Of a stretch of DNA of 64,000 bases, positions 26,044 to 36,394 are shown piece by piece; the stretch's first letter is position 1; every line of letters starts with the position of its first letter. The notes under the pieces are model-generated. The model saw nothing but the letters and a program-made list of their open reading frames with translations, made no database searches and had not been told where the DNA came from. The translations under genes and the position numbers were made by a program. Source of the DNA: Limanda limanda (Eukaryota > Chordata > Actinopteri > Pleuronectiformes > Pleuronectidae); contig NC_083641.1 of assembly GCF_963576545.1 (NCBI RefSeq), forward strand, positions 13,820,893-13,884,892, read 5' to 3'.

Positions 26044-26787
26044 CTTTGCTACCTTAAAGAATTCAAATGGTTTTTAATAACTACTCTCAGTTACAAAAAC
26101 ATGCTTACTTACTTCTATTGCACAAAAGTTCCTGTCTTTATGTTAAATTATTTGGAATACATCGACTTACCTGTATAAAGTGCTGTTTGGAAGATCTTCA
26201 GAGTGAGTTTTTGGCCTGTTGATAAAAAAATAAATGCTATGTGATCAGCCTAAATAAAAAATGATGCTATGATGTTTTTGAGCATGCAGTATAGCCTACC
26301 ACAAGGTGAACAAGGTGCTCTCCTGTTTGTTATGACAGCTGAGTTTACATTCACCACACAAAATCAAGTTCACACTCAAAAACACAAACGAATAATTTCT
26401 TTCAAGATTTAAAGTTAAAGAGAGTGTGTACTTAATTGAAACACATGTCACATACCATTGTCTCTGCTCAGACTGAAGATGAAGACTTTCTTCAGCGGTA
26501 GATTCCATGTAGATACTCGCTTGTAACTCTTCTTCTGCAGCGAATAGTGTTACAAATGCGCTCATTAGCGCCATCTAGCGTCGGGGAGGAACGCGTCTCG
26601 GCCCAAAATCAGATATTTTTTTTTGGCGTGAGAAATTGGGTGTGTGGCGTGAGTGCGTGTGAAAACATGCAAATGCGTGTGTCACACGGCGAAAGCGTGA
26701 GAGTTGGCAGCTCTGGCTATTACCCCCATGTGTGCATTGCTGCATACAGCTCATCAACAGATTACTCTTCATCCGGGAGGTGAATTA

Positions 26788-27753
26788 AGGCTCTTATATA
26801 CTTCTACGTATCCGTTTCTCGGAGAGGGCTCGACGGGGGGCGAAGAGTCTTTTTGATTTTTACTAGTCCGACCACTGTACGTTGAAAAAAATTCACCGCC
26901 AAACCCATAGGTGGCGCAACGGAAGACGAGCTCAGAGAAGCCTACCCCAATTTTGGGAAGAAGAAGTCCATGTGTGTCTGTTTATCTCTGTCTCCCACAC
27001 ACTGAACCATGGCAACTAACAGAACTAAATAAAGTGACACCCAGCGGGTCAAGATGCTGATGTAATCGTTTCTTAGCGCAGCGGTTCCCCGGTCTTGTTT
27101 CCGAACTGTGTTGCTGATTCCACAGCTTGAATCTGCTTGAGGCTACACGGAGTTAGCTAGCTCCCCTCCCAGCTTCCACACACAGTCAGCAGGGACTCCC
27201 GGCACTAACTACTACCCAGTGTTTGCTTCTAACCTGACGGTATTATAGAAACAGTGTCATGATAGAAGTGGAATTAAAGTCGTGACGGCGGGTTCTTGCA
27301 CTGTTACCACCGCAGTTAGCATGGTGGCTAGCCCGCTAGCCTAGCCTGCTAGCGCCGTTTTGAAAGCTTGTTATAACCGTATGTGACCGTGCACACATGC
27401 CGTCAGTGCTCTAACGAGCCACCGTCAGCTGGACAACTCCGCTGGCTCAACACACACTTCACATTAATCGTAGATTCGTAGTTGTGTTTGGGTTTGATGC
27501 TACAGGGAAGTAAACAGGAAGTTTGAGGTCCGGAAATTACGTCGTAGGGAAATGACGTCGTAGGGAAATGATGTTGTTCGCGGACCAATCACAGCCAAGA
27601 GCTGTCCGTGGGCTCTCCGACATGAAGACGGACAGTTAGAAAAATCAGAGGTGTACGAAAAGCTCTCCGAGGTGCTCGGAGAGGGCGTTCCACGACGGAT
27701 AGGGCGGTCTTATCTATCCGTTTTAGAAAAGACGTAAAAGCATAAATTGGCCT
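26788..27753. mobile_element. PIF/Harbinger-type non-autonomous DNA element (966 bp)
   Basis: The left end begins AGGCTCTTATATACTTCTACGT and the right end, reverse-complemented, begins AGGCCAATTTATGCTTTTACGT: an imperfect terminal inverted repeat of about 22 bp. TTA stands directly outside both ends (26785-26787 and 27754-27756), the 3-bp duplication expected of PIF/Harbinger elements. The interior has CGGAGAGGGCG-like blocks near both ends, a duplicated gacgtcgtagggaaat motif (about 27540-27570) and the phrase accaatcacagccaagagc, which resembles Harbinger-derived repeats in fish. No long open frame is present. Confidence 0.65.
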
Positions 27754-29232
27754 TTATGCTCATTAAAAATAACAGTTTTCCGTCTTAAGTTGACTGATGG
27801 CAGCAATGTTTGCAAGTAACCAGGGTAATTTCTTTCTGTTGCAGCTTCCATCCCACTTCATGTGAATGTGGCAAAACAGATTCATGTGGCACAGACCTAG
27901 AGAACGAGAATAAATGAGAAAGTATAAACATGTGTACAATTTGGAGCCAATACTGATGTTTTAAAAAAACAATAAACACAACATTAGGAGGCAGCAGTAA
28001 GTGACAGGGTTTAAGGTCTGATTTAAAGAATTGCGGCAAACATCCGATACTCTGGTAATTAGTTCCACTGGTTATAGTAACTGAATGTAGCTTCACTGCT
28101 CAAATTTGCAACAAGCAAATGACTTTTACAGGATCCAAGGGATTTTGTTGTTTCATATTGTACAAGCAGGTTAGTCATATAATGTATATTACTCTCTTAC
28201 CCTCTCATTGGCAGTATATTGGTAGAGACAGATTACTAAGCGAAACTCCCAGTCTACACAGAATGCACATCAAAAGATTGATTCTGTCATCCATTTCATC
28301 TCAGATGCACCGGAAAGAACAGATATTATTTCACTTCATCAATTCTGAACTGCATTTTTCACTGATGATGCTAATCTTGCCATGCTAGACCACACCTGCT
28401 ATTTCTAAGTTTCAGTTAAATGTAATTAGAATTTCAAATTATATGCTGCTCCCCTTTTTTTCAAGTTGTGGTAACAGGGCTGGTGAAAACTGTTTTTGCC
28501 TTCCCAGCCCACAAAATTACTACAGAAAAAACTACATCTCATTAAATGTGATGAAGGGATTTTAAAGGATTCACATTTTGTTGAGCGGATCTGATATTGG
28601 ATCGATCAATTGAAAGTTTGCCATTAGACTCAAACCCTACATTTGGCATAGGCTCATTTCTTGACTCTCCCAAATACGCCAATTTCATCCTGTCTCTCTA
28701 TGTAGGTTTTATTAGTCGAGTAGTATCCAATCCATGTTAACACATTTCAGACAGTGGGTGAGGAAGCCCCATTAGATGCTAGGTGGTTATCGCCACCATT
28801 TTGTGTTTAATTGGGAAGAGATGATAAACATATTGGGGGTAAAGGTCCAAAGGGGTTGATAAAGGGTGAACAATGAATACAACAGGGTATAAACTATCCC
28901 TGTAAACAAAATCGATAAATGGGTGTGGACAGTCAGCTCGTCTAACTGGAGACAGGTCGAAACACATCATGAAAACTTGTGCGCATGCTTGCACTGTTGA
29001 GAGAACTGTCTGGGAACTTAATACGCTCCACTTGCTTCCTCTTGGCTGGCTGCTTTCAGTCATGATCCAAACAGTGTATCTAGGTGTGAGTCTGTTTCTG
29101 ACTGTATCTGACGCTGTGTGCGTGTGTATTTACACTCCTTTGTACACCTACAATTGATAAAACAATCATTCTTGTGCACAGTAACAAAAATTGGACTTGA
29201 CATTTATGAAGAATGAATCATAAAAATGTTAG

Positions 29233-29234
<2 letters not shown>

Positions 29235-29277
<43 letters not shown>
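29235..29277. repeat. (CA)n microsatellite
   Basis: About 43 bp, 240 bp left of palindromic element 1. Confidence 0.95.
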
Positions 29278-29279
<2 letters not shown>

Positions 29280-29572
29280 GGGGGCTGGATTGTAACAGTG
29301 ATAAGACGTCCTGCAGGTAGGAGAGCGGGAAGCAAAGAGAGACAAATGATAGATGACAAATAAAAAAGGCATCCATTTGTAACTAGGAAGTACTTCACAG
29401 GAAATTAGTTGTGCATATGTGTGGTTCTATTGCAACGTCTGGTTTCCAACCACAGAAACAATACACAAATCTCCCCCTCTCCTTCTGTGTGTGAGTGTGT
29501 GTGTTAGGTAATCTATGGCAAGCCGATTGAGCATTTATTCAAAATCCTTGATATCAAATTTCAGTCCCCTCC

Positions 29573-29828
29573 ACTAGTTCGGTCTTTGTCTGCACTAGTT
29601 GGACGTTTGGTCGCACTAGTTCAGCATCTTACTGAACAAGTTGAAAAAAAAATCTAACTAGTCACTCTTTTTCAGCAACTAGTGGCACTTTTGGTCAACT
29701 AGTTACAACAGAAACCTTACTAGTAACACTGTGCGCTGCACTAGTAGAGCCAAAGTCTCCACTAGGGGGCTTTTTGCTGTACTAGTGGCCCTCTGGACCG
29801 AACTAGTAAGGCTGAAAGTGTTACTAGC
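29573..29828. repeat. Outer singlet array: ACTAGT-type hexamer every 20-21 bp
   Basis: Hexamers start at 29573, 29594, 29615, 29636 (ACAAGT), 29657, 29678, 29698, 29719, 29740, 29761 (ACTAGG), 29781, 29802 and 29823 (ACTAGC). Ten of the twelve intervals are exactly 21 bp and two are 20 bp. The 14-15 bp between hexamers is different every time, so this is a phased motif array and not an ordinary tandem repeat. Mirrored at 37442-37697, and present in copy 2 next to both ends. Confidence 0.9.
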
Positions 29829-29830
29829 TA

Positions 29831-30175
29831 ACAAGTGAGCTGCAAAAGCTCTGACATGTAAGCTAGTCAAACATGGATTCAGCTCACTTGTTAACTAGTG
29901 GCCTCCAATTTGCTGCAGTAGTTAACTAGTGGGAGCCCAATTGCACACTTGCAAACTAGTGCAGCCAAAATCTTCACTAGTTAACAAGTTAACACCTTTT
30001 TTGCACCTTGCTAGCTAACTAGTGAGGTGCAAAATGTTTACTAGTAAGCTAGTGGGCTTGAAATGTGCAGTAGTTTGCTAGTTGCAGTGTTTTTTGACTG
30101 TACGAGCTAACTAGTGAGGCTGTAAGGGCTTACTAGTATGCAAGTGGCAGCCAAAATGCCTACTAGCTCACTTGT
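29831..30175. repeat. Outer doublet array: paired hexamers 8 bp apart, about every 31 bp
   Basis: From 29854 the hexamers come in pairs whose starts are 8 bp apart (for example 29886/29894, 29976/29984, 30040/30048, 30162/30170), the ideal pair being the 14-bp palindrome ACTAGTTAACTAGT. Second hexamers lie at 29862, 29894, 29925, 29955, 29984, 30018, 30048, 30077, 30110, 30140 and 30170: intervals of 29-34 bp, mean 30.8. Variants include ACTTGT, ACAAGT, GCTAGT and AGTAGT. Intervening sequence is not repeated. Confidence 0.88.
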
Positions 30176-30192
30176 TACACTCCTGGACACAC

Positions 30193-30275
30193 ATGCAAAT
30201 GAGGGGATTAAAATCGAAGCTTCCTATTGGCTCTCCAGCAAGAGCTCCACCCAGCAGAAATTTAACCCTATAAAG
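30193..30275 (+). promoter_or_regulatory. Octamer-CCAAT-TATA promoter-like block, copy 1 left arm
   Basis: A perfect octamer ATGCAAAT (30193-30200), an inverted CCAAT box ATTGG (30226-30230), a CCACCC element (about 30247) and TATAAAG (30269-30275) occur in the order and spacing of a strong RNA polymerase II core promoter. Predicted start is near 30300. The block directly follows the hexamer array. It is kept in copy 2 left arm. Confidence 0.55.
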
Positions 30276-30643
30276 CCTGATGAGGTTTCACTGCTGTGAA
30301 CGGCCAGCTCCTTGGTTACTATCCAAACAGAATAAAGCACGTACATGTGTGTGTGCGTCAGATTCATTATTTTTTTTGAACAACAATGAAACAAAGGTGA
30401 AAATGTTTTAGCACTTATTCTTATTTTGAACAGATTCCTAATAGATGTACAGAAAAGTCAAATCTCAGCTCTAGATGAACATTATTAACAGCTTAATCAA
30501 AATATCCAATAAATCGTGGTACTTTACAGAAAACACTTCAAGTCATAATCTATATTCAATCTAATAAGTGACAGGGATTTCAGTCCGTGAATCCAATAGT
30601 TTTCCCTCCTGCCTCTTTGAAAATCCCACATCAGTAAAGTCCA

Positions 30644-30703
30644 TTTCAATTATATTCTGCTGGCATTACAGGCGCCTGTACTGCCTGCAGAATATAATTG
30701 AAA
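30644..30703 (+). repeat. Perfect 17-bp stem hairpin with inner 14-bp palindrome
   Basis: TTTCAATTATATTCTGC (30644-30660) is the exact reverse complement of 30687-30703, and the loop itself contains TACAGGCGCCTGTA (30667-30680), also a perfect palindrome. The transcript would fold into a roughly 60-nt stem. The same hairpin occurs in the right arm (36567-36626) and in copy 2 left arm (near 47591-47650). Confidence 0.8.
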
Positions 30704-30861
30704 CGGATACAAAAAAATTATCTGAAGGTGCAGAAATTATCCAAATACAGGAATATTCCATTGTAGGCTCACTGAAGGTATAATGCTATTATATTATGAA
30801 CAACTAATCTGATTTTATTTGGAGGTCAGTGTATGTTGATCTGCTGCAGTATTTGCTATCG

Positions 30862-30875
30862 CCAGTAGATGGCAG
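30862..30875 (+). promoter_or_regulatory. CTCF-like core site, copy 1 left arm
   Basis: CCAGTAGATGGCAG fits the core consensus CCASYAGRKGGCRS at all 14 positions. Oriented rightward. Binding is not shown by sequence alone. Confidence 0.45.
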
Positions 30876-31348
30876 AGTAGATTTTCTTTACTACTTTTCA
30901 ATTGAAAACTTGTATTATACAAATGAATAAGGAAATGACTAAACTAGTGATAATAAAATACTGTGTTCATAGGAATTACACATCTGTTAACATCCAGAAC
31001 GCTATTTCATATATCTTAGGATGTCAACCATTAACTGTATCATAAAACATGAGCACACATGAGCACTGCTTCCATTTTTAACCTAAGGAGTAGTATAACC
31101 CCCCACCAAAAGGGGGCGCACTATGCGTTTTAGCAAATGGAACCCCCCACGAACAAGAAGCCCTTTTCTCCTAGGATTTCTTCATGATACCTGAAGGTCC
31201 CGGATTTCGGTATGAGATAACATTAAACACTCGAAATATTAACATAGTCTACCTGTTATTATACTAATAAGGTTATTTTTCAACTAGACGTCCAACTTGA
31301 GAGTGTCAACGGAAGTGATTCCATAGTTATCTGCTACTGAAAACTCAG

Positions 31349-32024
31349 GTGAGTGAGGACACAAGTAGTCACTGCTAGTCACGATTAGCATCATGCTAGC
31401 GAACTATTAGCATCATGCTAGCGAACGTGGGCAAGAACTAATACTGCTGTTAAGATGCTATTTGAAAGATTACCTCTTTAAAACCAATCGGAGTAATAAT
31501 ATAGTGATTATTAATGTTACAACGAACTTTAGGCAGCCTGTTAAAATAGTATGCCACTAAGTGTTTAAGGTTCAGCCACGCAGCTTATGTTAAATAGCAA
31601 ATAGATATGGTTTAATATGCAAGTGCACTGCAGGTGCATATAATTTGAAAAGCCAATTCATATGTGAATGAAGTTCAAGTTATACTGTGAACTATTGTCA
31701 TGTTTAGTTTCAAGTATAGTGACATGATATTGTAATGATGTTATCATATAACATATTAATGAAAAAGGATAAGCCCTTTGTTTAGTGATGTGCAATACTT
31801 TATTGTTTTGATTTGTATATTATTATTCAGTGAAGCACAAGTTGTAATGTTATACTAGTGGTAACTGTGATGTTGTTTTATCATCTCAAGGTAATCTGAG
31901 TGCACCCAGGTAATAGTTACACATAAAGACAAGAAGTGAATGAGATCTCATGTTAGAAGTAGAATAAGAGAACAGACACTGATTATTCTGCACTGTGTGT
32001 TGATTGTTTTTTTATTTACACTAG
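31349..32024 (+). other. Possible intron of a non-coding transcript in the palindrome arm
   Basis: A consensus donor CAG|GTGAGT (31346-31354) and an acceptor with a T-rich tract ending acactag (32024) bracket 676 nt. They lie downstream of the promoter-like block and upstream of an AATAAA at 32395-32400, in an order that would make a spliced, polyadenylated RNA of about 1.4 kb. Mirrored on the - strand in the right arm (35246-35921) and present in copy 2 left arm. No long open frame spans the junction; inference only. Confidence 0.35.
31384..31426. repeat. Two direct copies of a 21-bp unit in the arm
   Basis: ATTAGCATCATGCTAGCGAAC occurs at 31384-31404 and 31406-31426, separated by one base. 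It contains the palindrome GCATGATGC-like core and GCTAGC. Mirrored in the right arm and kept in both arms of copy 2. Confidence 0.8.
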
Positions 32025-32420
32025 AAGAACCTGAATCTGAATGATGAGATGGCGCACTTACCCCAGATCGTGGATACGGTGTGGCCAACCGTGTAATCCA
32101 GATCGAACCTGATTCGTGTATCGAGAAGACATCATACCCCAGTCCTGCCCGTCACGTAGACGGGTAGTACTGAGTATAGAGACCTAAAGACCCGGACCAG
32201 AACGGAACCATTGAATCCTCAAGCACACACACTATTCAAGGACTGTACGGACGATATCCAGGGAACTGTACATATACACACTGACAGGACTGAATTATTT
32301 ACAAGATTTATATAATATTTACTGTTTCTATTTTGTGCTGTTTAATACTGTTTTATACTTTATATTGTGATTGTTCGGTGACTGTTTGTGAAACAATAAA
32401 CTGGTCATTTGTTAAACTTG
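32025..32420 (+). other. Exon-like GC-richer block ending in AATAAA
   Basis: After the acceptor the composition changes from AT-rich to balanced up to about 32260. The first 23 codons are open (ending PTV then stop) and nearly unchanged in copy 2, including the position of the stop. A polyadenylation signal lies at 32395-32400. It could be a captured host exon or 3' untranslated region, or simply element sequence; I do not recognise it. Mirror: 34850-35245. Copy 2: from about 48975. Confidence 0.3.
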
Positions 32421-33006
32421 TTCTTTGAAATAAGCCTACCTCTCCTTCGAACCTAGGAAGATATTTAGTACTTTTTCTAACACTAGCCCAGACAAGTGCT
32501 ACACATGGAATGCAAGCTCTGTCAGAATTTGAAAATGACAAATGAAAGGTTATTAATCAGCTGTCACGCTTCCTAAACAAGCTTTCTTATCTCTTACACA
32601 TTTTATTGTTCTTATGTGTTTCTACGTTTCATTTCTATCTTTTGCTTGTGTTATTTGTGTTAGTATACCTGCTCTTGCTACTTGCTGCCTCTTTCGTTAA
32701 TTATAAATTGTATTGCTTCGTTTTATCTTGCACTATTTGCTTTGTTTTAATAAGTTTTTTTATTTTTAGTTGTTTCTTCACTTTATTGTAAAACACTTTG
32801 AGCTATTAATGAACCCTAATGAATCAACATTTAATCAATACAACGTTTTAGGCATGGCTGCTAAAATAACTCACATGCCATAAAAGAATGTTGCTAAAAG
32901 GTTTAGATCATCACAATTCAGAGCTGGCACTTTAAGGCTTTGAAACACAGTTTGAACACTGACCAATCAAAATCCTTGTCCCGCCTGCCTCATTTGCTTA
33001 CAGTCC

Positions 33007-33612
33007 ACTTGTTAACTAGTGGACATTTGCGCCCCACTAGCTCAGTAGTGGCTGCATTGGCAGTTTCCATGTTAACTAGTGAGGCACAATTGTCCACTAG
33101 TCAAACTAGTGAGGTTTTTTTATACCTTACTAGTTAACTGATGAGGCTCTAAATGGCTCACTTGCATACTAGTGAAGCCTAAAAGTCCACTAGTGAGCTT
33201 GTTGGGGTCTTTTTTTGCCGTACCAGTGAGCTAGTTACAGTCACATTATTTCACTTGTTAACTAGTAAGGTCCAAAAAGAGCCACTAGTTAACGAGTGAC
33301 ACTGATGTTTCCCTGACTAGGTGACTAGTGAAAGACATTTTGTCTCACTAGTTCGACTCTGAACAGAACATGTAGGGACTTTGACCGAACATGTTGAACA
33401 TTTTTCTTACATGTTGGGCATTTTCTTCAACTAGTTGAGCTTTTCTCAGAACTAGTGAACGACTGTACGCAACTAGTAAGACATTTGATCGACATGTTGG
33501 GCTATTTGTCCAACTTGTTGACATTTTGGGCACACTAGTAGCCGTTATCATCTTACTAGTTTGACAAAACTGCTCACTAGTCGACATGTGTACGCAACTA
33601 GTTGACTAGTGA
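33007..33612. repeat. Inner hexamer array of left arm (doublets, then 21-bp singlets)
   Basis: This is the mirror order of the outer array. Doublets about every 29-31 bp start at 33007/33015, 33036/33044 and 33067/33075. Singlets then fall at 33347, 33368, 33389, 33409, 33430, 33451, 33472, 33492, 33513, 33534, 33555 and 33576, at 20-21 bp spacing. Many here are ACATGT or ACTTGT, so the shared pattern is ACWWGT. Mirrored in the right arm at 33658-34263. Confidence 0.88.
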
Positions 33613-36394
33613 AATTCTGTATTGTCCTACATGTTATCTAGTGAACCTTTAATCACATCACTAGTTAACTAGTTGCGTGCACATGTCGACTAGTGAGGAG
33701 TTTTGTCAAACTAGTAAGATGATAACGGCTACTAGTGTGCCCAAAATGTCAACAAGTTGGACAAATAGCCCAACATGTCGATCAAATGTCTTACTAGTTG
33801 CGTACAGTCGTTCACTAGTTCTGAGAAAAGCTCAACTAGTTGAAGAAAATGCCCAACATGTAAGAAAAATGTTCAACATGTTCGGTCAAAGTCCCTACAT
33901 GTTCTGTTCAGAGTCGAACTAGTGAGACAAAATGTCTTTCACTAGTCACCTAGTCAGGGAAACATCAGTGTCACTCGTTAACTAGTGGCTCTTTTTGGAC
34001 CTTACTAGTTAACAAGTGAAATAATGTGACTGTAACTAGCTCACTGGTACGGCAAAAAAAGACCCCAACAAGCTCACTAGTGGACTTTTAGGCTTCACTA
34101 GTATGCAAGTGAGCCATTTAGAGCCTCATCAGTTAACTAGTAAGGTATAAAAAAACCTCACTAGTTTGACTAGTGGACAATTGTGCCTCACTAGTTAACA
34201 TGGAAACTGCCAATGCAGCCACTACTGAGCTAGTGGGGCGCAAATGTCCACTAGTTAACAAGTGGACTGTAAGCAAATGAGGCAGGCGGGACAAGGATTT
34301 TGATTGGTCAGTGTTCAAACTGTGTTTCAAAGCCTTAAAGTGCCAGCTCTGAATTGTGATGATCTAAACCTTTTAGCAACATTCTTTTATGGCATGTGAG
34401 TTATTTTAGCAGCCATGCCTAAAACGTTGTATTGATTAAATGTTGATTCATTAGGGTTCATTAATAGCTCAAAGTGTTTTACAATAAAGTGAAGAAACAA
34501 CTAAAAATAAAAAAACTTATTAAAACAAAGCAAATAGTGCAAGATAAAACGAAGCAATACAATTTATAATTAACGAAAGAGGCAGCAAGTAGCAAGAGCA
34601 GGTATACTAACACAAATAACACAAGCAAAAGATAGAAATGAAACGTAGAAACACATAAGAACAATAAAATGTGTAAGAGATAAGAAAGCTTGTTTAGGAA
34701 GCGTGACAGCTGATTAATAACCTTTCATTTGTCATTTTCAAATTCTGACAGAGCTTGCATTCCATGTGTAGCACTTGTCTGGGCTAGTGTTAGAAAAAGT
34801 ACTAAATATCTTCCTAGGTTCGAAGGAGAGGTAGGCTTATTTCAAAGAACAAGTTTAACAAATGACCAGTTTATTGTTTCACAAACAGTCACCGAACAAT
34901 CACAATATAAAGTATAAAACAGTATTAAACAGCACAAAATAGAAACAGTAAATATTATATAAATCTTGTAAATAATTCAGTCCTGTCAGTGTGTATATGT
35001 ACAGTTCCCTGGATATCGTCCGTACAGTCCTTGAATAGTGTGTGTGCTTGAGGATTCAATGGTTCCGTTCTGGTCCGGGTCTTTAGGTCTCTATACTCAG
35101 TACTACCCGTCTACGTGACGGGCAGGACTGGGGTATGATGTCTTCTCGATACACGAATCAGGTTCGATCTGGATTACACGGTTGGCCACACCGTATCCAC
35201 GATCTGGGGTAAGTGCGCCATCTCATCATTCAGATTCAGGTTCTTCTAGTGTAAATAAAAAAACAATCAACACACAGTGCAGAATAATCAGTGTCTGTTC
35301 TCTTATTCTACTTCTAACATGAGATCTCATTCACTTCTTGTCTTTATGTGTAACTATTACCTGGGTGCACTCAGATTACCTTGAGATGATAAAACAACAT
35401 CACAGTTACCACTAGTATAACATTACAACTTGTGCTTCACTGAATAATAATATACAAATCAAAACAATAAAGTATTGCACATCACTAAACAAAGGGCTTA
35501 TCCTTTTTCATTAATATGTTATATGATAACATCATTACAATATCATGTCACTATACTTGAAACTAAACATGACAATAGTTCACAGTATAACTTGAACTTC
35601 ATTCACATATGAATTGGCTTTTCAAATTATATGCACCTGCAGTGCACTTGCATATTAAACCATATCTATTTGCTATTTAACATAAGCTGCGTGGCTGAAC
35701 CTTAAACACTTAGTGGCATACTATTTTAACAGGCTGCCTAAAGTTCGTTGTAACATTAATAATCACTATATTATTACTCCGATTGGTTTTAAAGAGGTAA
35801 TCTTTCAAATAGCATCTTAACAGCAGTATTAGTTCTTGCCCACGTTCGCTAGCATGATGCTAATAGTTCGCTAGCATGATGCTAATCGTGACTAGCAGTG
35901 ACTACTTGTGTCCTCACTCACCTGAGTTTTCAGTAGCAGATAACTATGGAATCACTTCCGTTGACACTCTCAAGTTGGACGTCTAGTTGAAAAATAACCT
36001 TATTAGTATAATAACAGGTAGACTATGTTAATATTTCGAGTGTTTAATGTTATCTCATACCGAAATCCGGGACCTTCAGGTATCATGAAGAAATCCTAGG
36101 AGAAAAGGGCTTCTTGTTCGTGGGGGGTTCCATTTGCTAAAACGCATAGTGCGCCCCCTTTTGGTGGGGGGTTATACTACTCCTTAGGTTAAAAATGGAA
36201 GCAGTGCTCATGTGTGCTCATGTTTTATGATACAGTTAATGGTTGACATCCTAAGATATATGAAATAGCGTTCTGGATGTTAACAGATGTGTAATTCCTA
36301 TGAACACAGTATTTTATTATCACTAGTTTAGTCATTTCCTTATTCATTTGTATAATACAAGTTTTCAATTGAAAAGTAGTAAAGAAAATCTACT

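Larger units (their letters stand above)
21645..26715 (-). mobile_element. Complete autonomous hAT-type DNA transposon (5,071 bp)
   Basis: The left end reads CAGAGCTGCCAACTTTT and the right end is the reverse complement of CAGAGCTGCCAACTCTC, giving a terminal inverted repeat of about 14-17 bp that starts with the CAGAG typical of hAT elements. GCTATT stands immediately outside both ends (21639-21644 and 26716-26721). hAT elements usually duplicate 8 bp, so a 6-bp duplication is unusual. Subterminal regions on both sides are rich in CACACATGCAAA / GCGTGTG-type sequence. The ten-exon transposase fills 22296-26043; 21645-22295 and 26044-26715 are non-coding ends. Confidence 0.85.
29514..33612 (+). 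repeat. Left arm of palindromic element 1
   Basis: 4,099 bp. Order along the arm: end sequence; singlet hexamer array 29573-29828; doublet array 29831-30175; promoter-like block 30193-30275; hairpin 30644-30703; CTCF-like site 30862-30875; 21-bp direct duplication 31384-31426; exon-like block from 32025; AATAAA at 32395; doublet array from 33007; singlet array 33347-33560; loop. Short open frames (at 30568, 32606, 32940 and 33348) recur identically in the other arm and show no protein-like features. Confidence 0.9.

Noticed and set aside
25491..26057. Cys/Leu/Val-rich frames on both strands over the transposase N-terminus
   Set aside because: Alternative frames of the 36-bp repeat; only the - strand frame continues in phase into later exons.
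29573..30175. Hexamer arrays as a CRISPR-like or ordinary satellite array
   Set aside because: The repeated part is only 6 bp and degenerate, the spacing is helical, and the genome is a vertebrate's. Spacers do not align as a tandem repeat.
30276..30305. CTGATGA hammerhead-ribozyme-like core after the TATA box
   Set aside because: The required GAAA segment and flanking stems are absent.
30568..30783. 71-residue open frame in the arms (also 36487-36702 and 47515-47730)
   Set aside because: It spans the perfect hairpin, so its centre is fixed by the palindrome. There are no protein-like features, and substitutions in copy 2 do not favour synonymous sites.
33348..33922. 79-81 residue frames near the palindrome centre
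   Set aside because: They are translations of the phased hexamer arrays and mirror each other.
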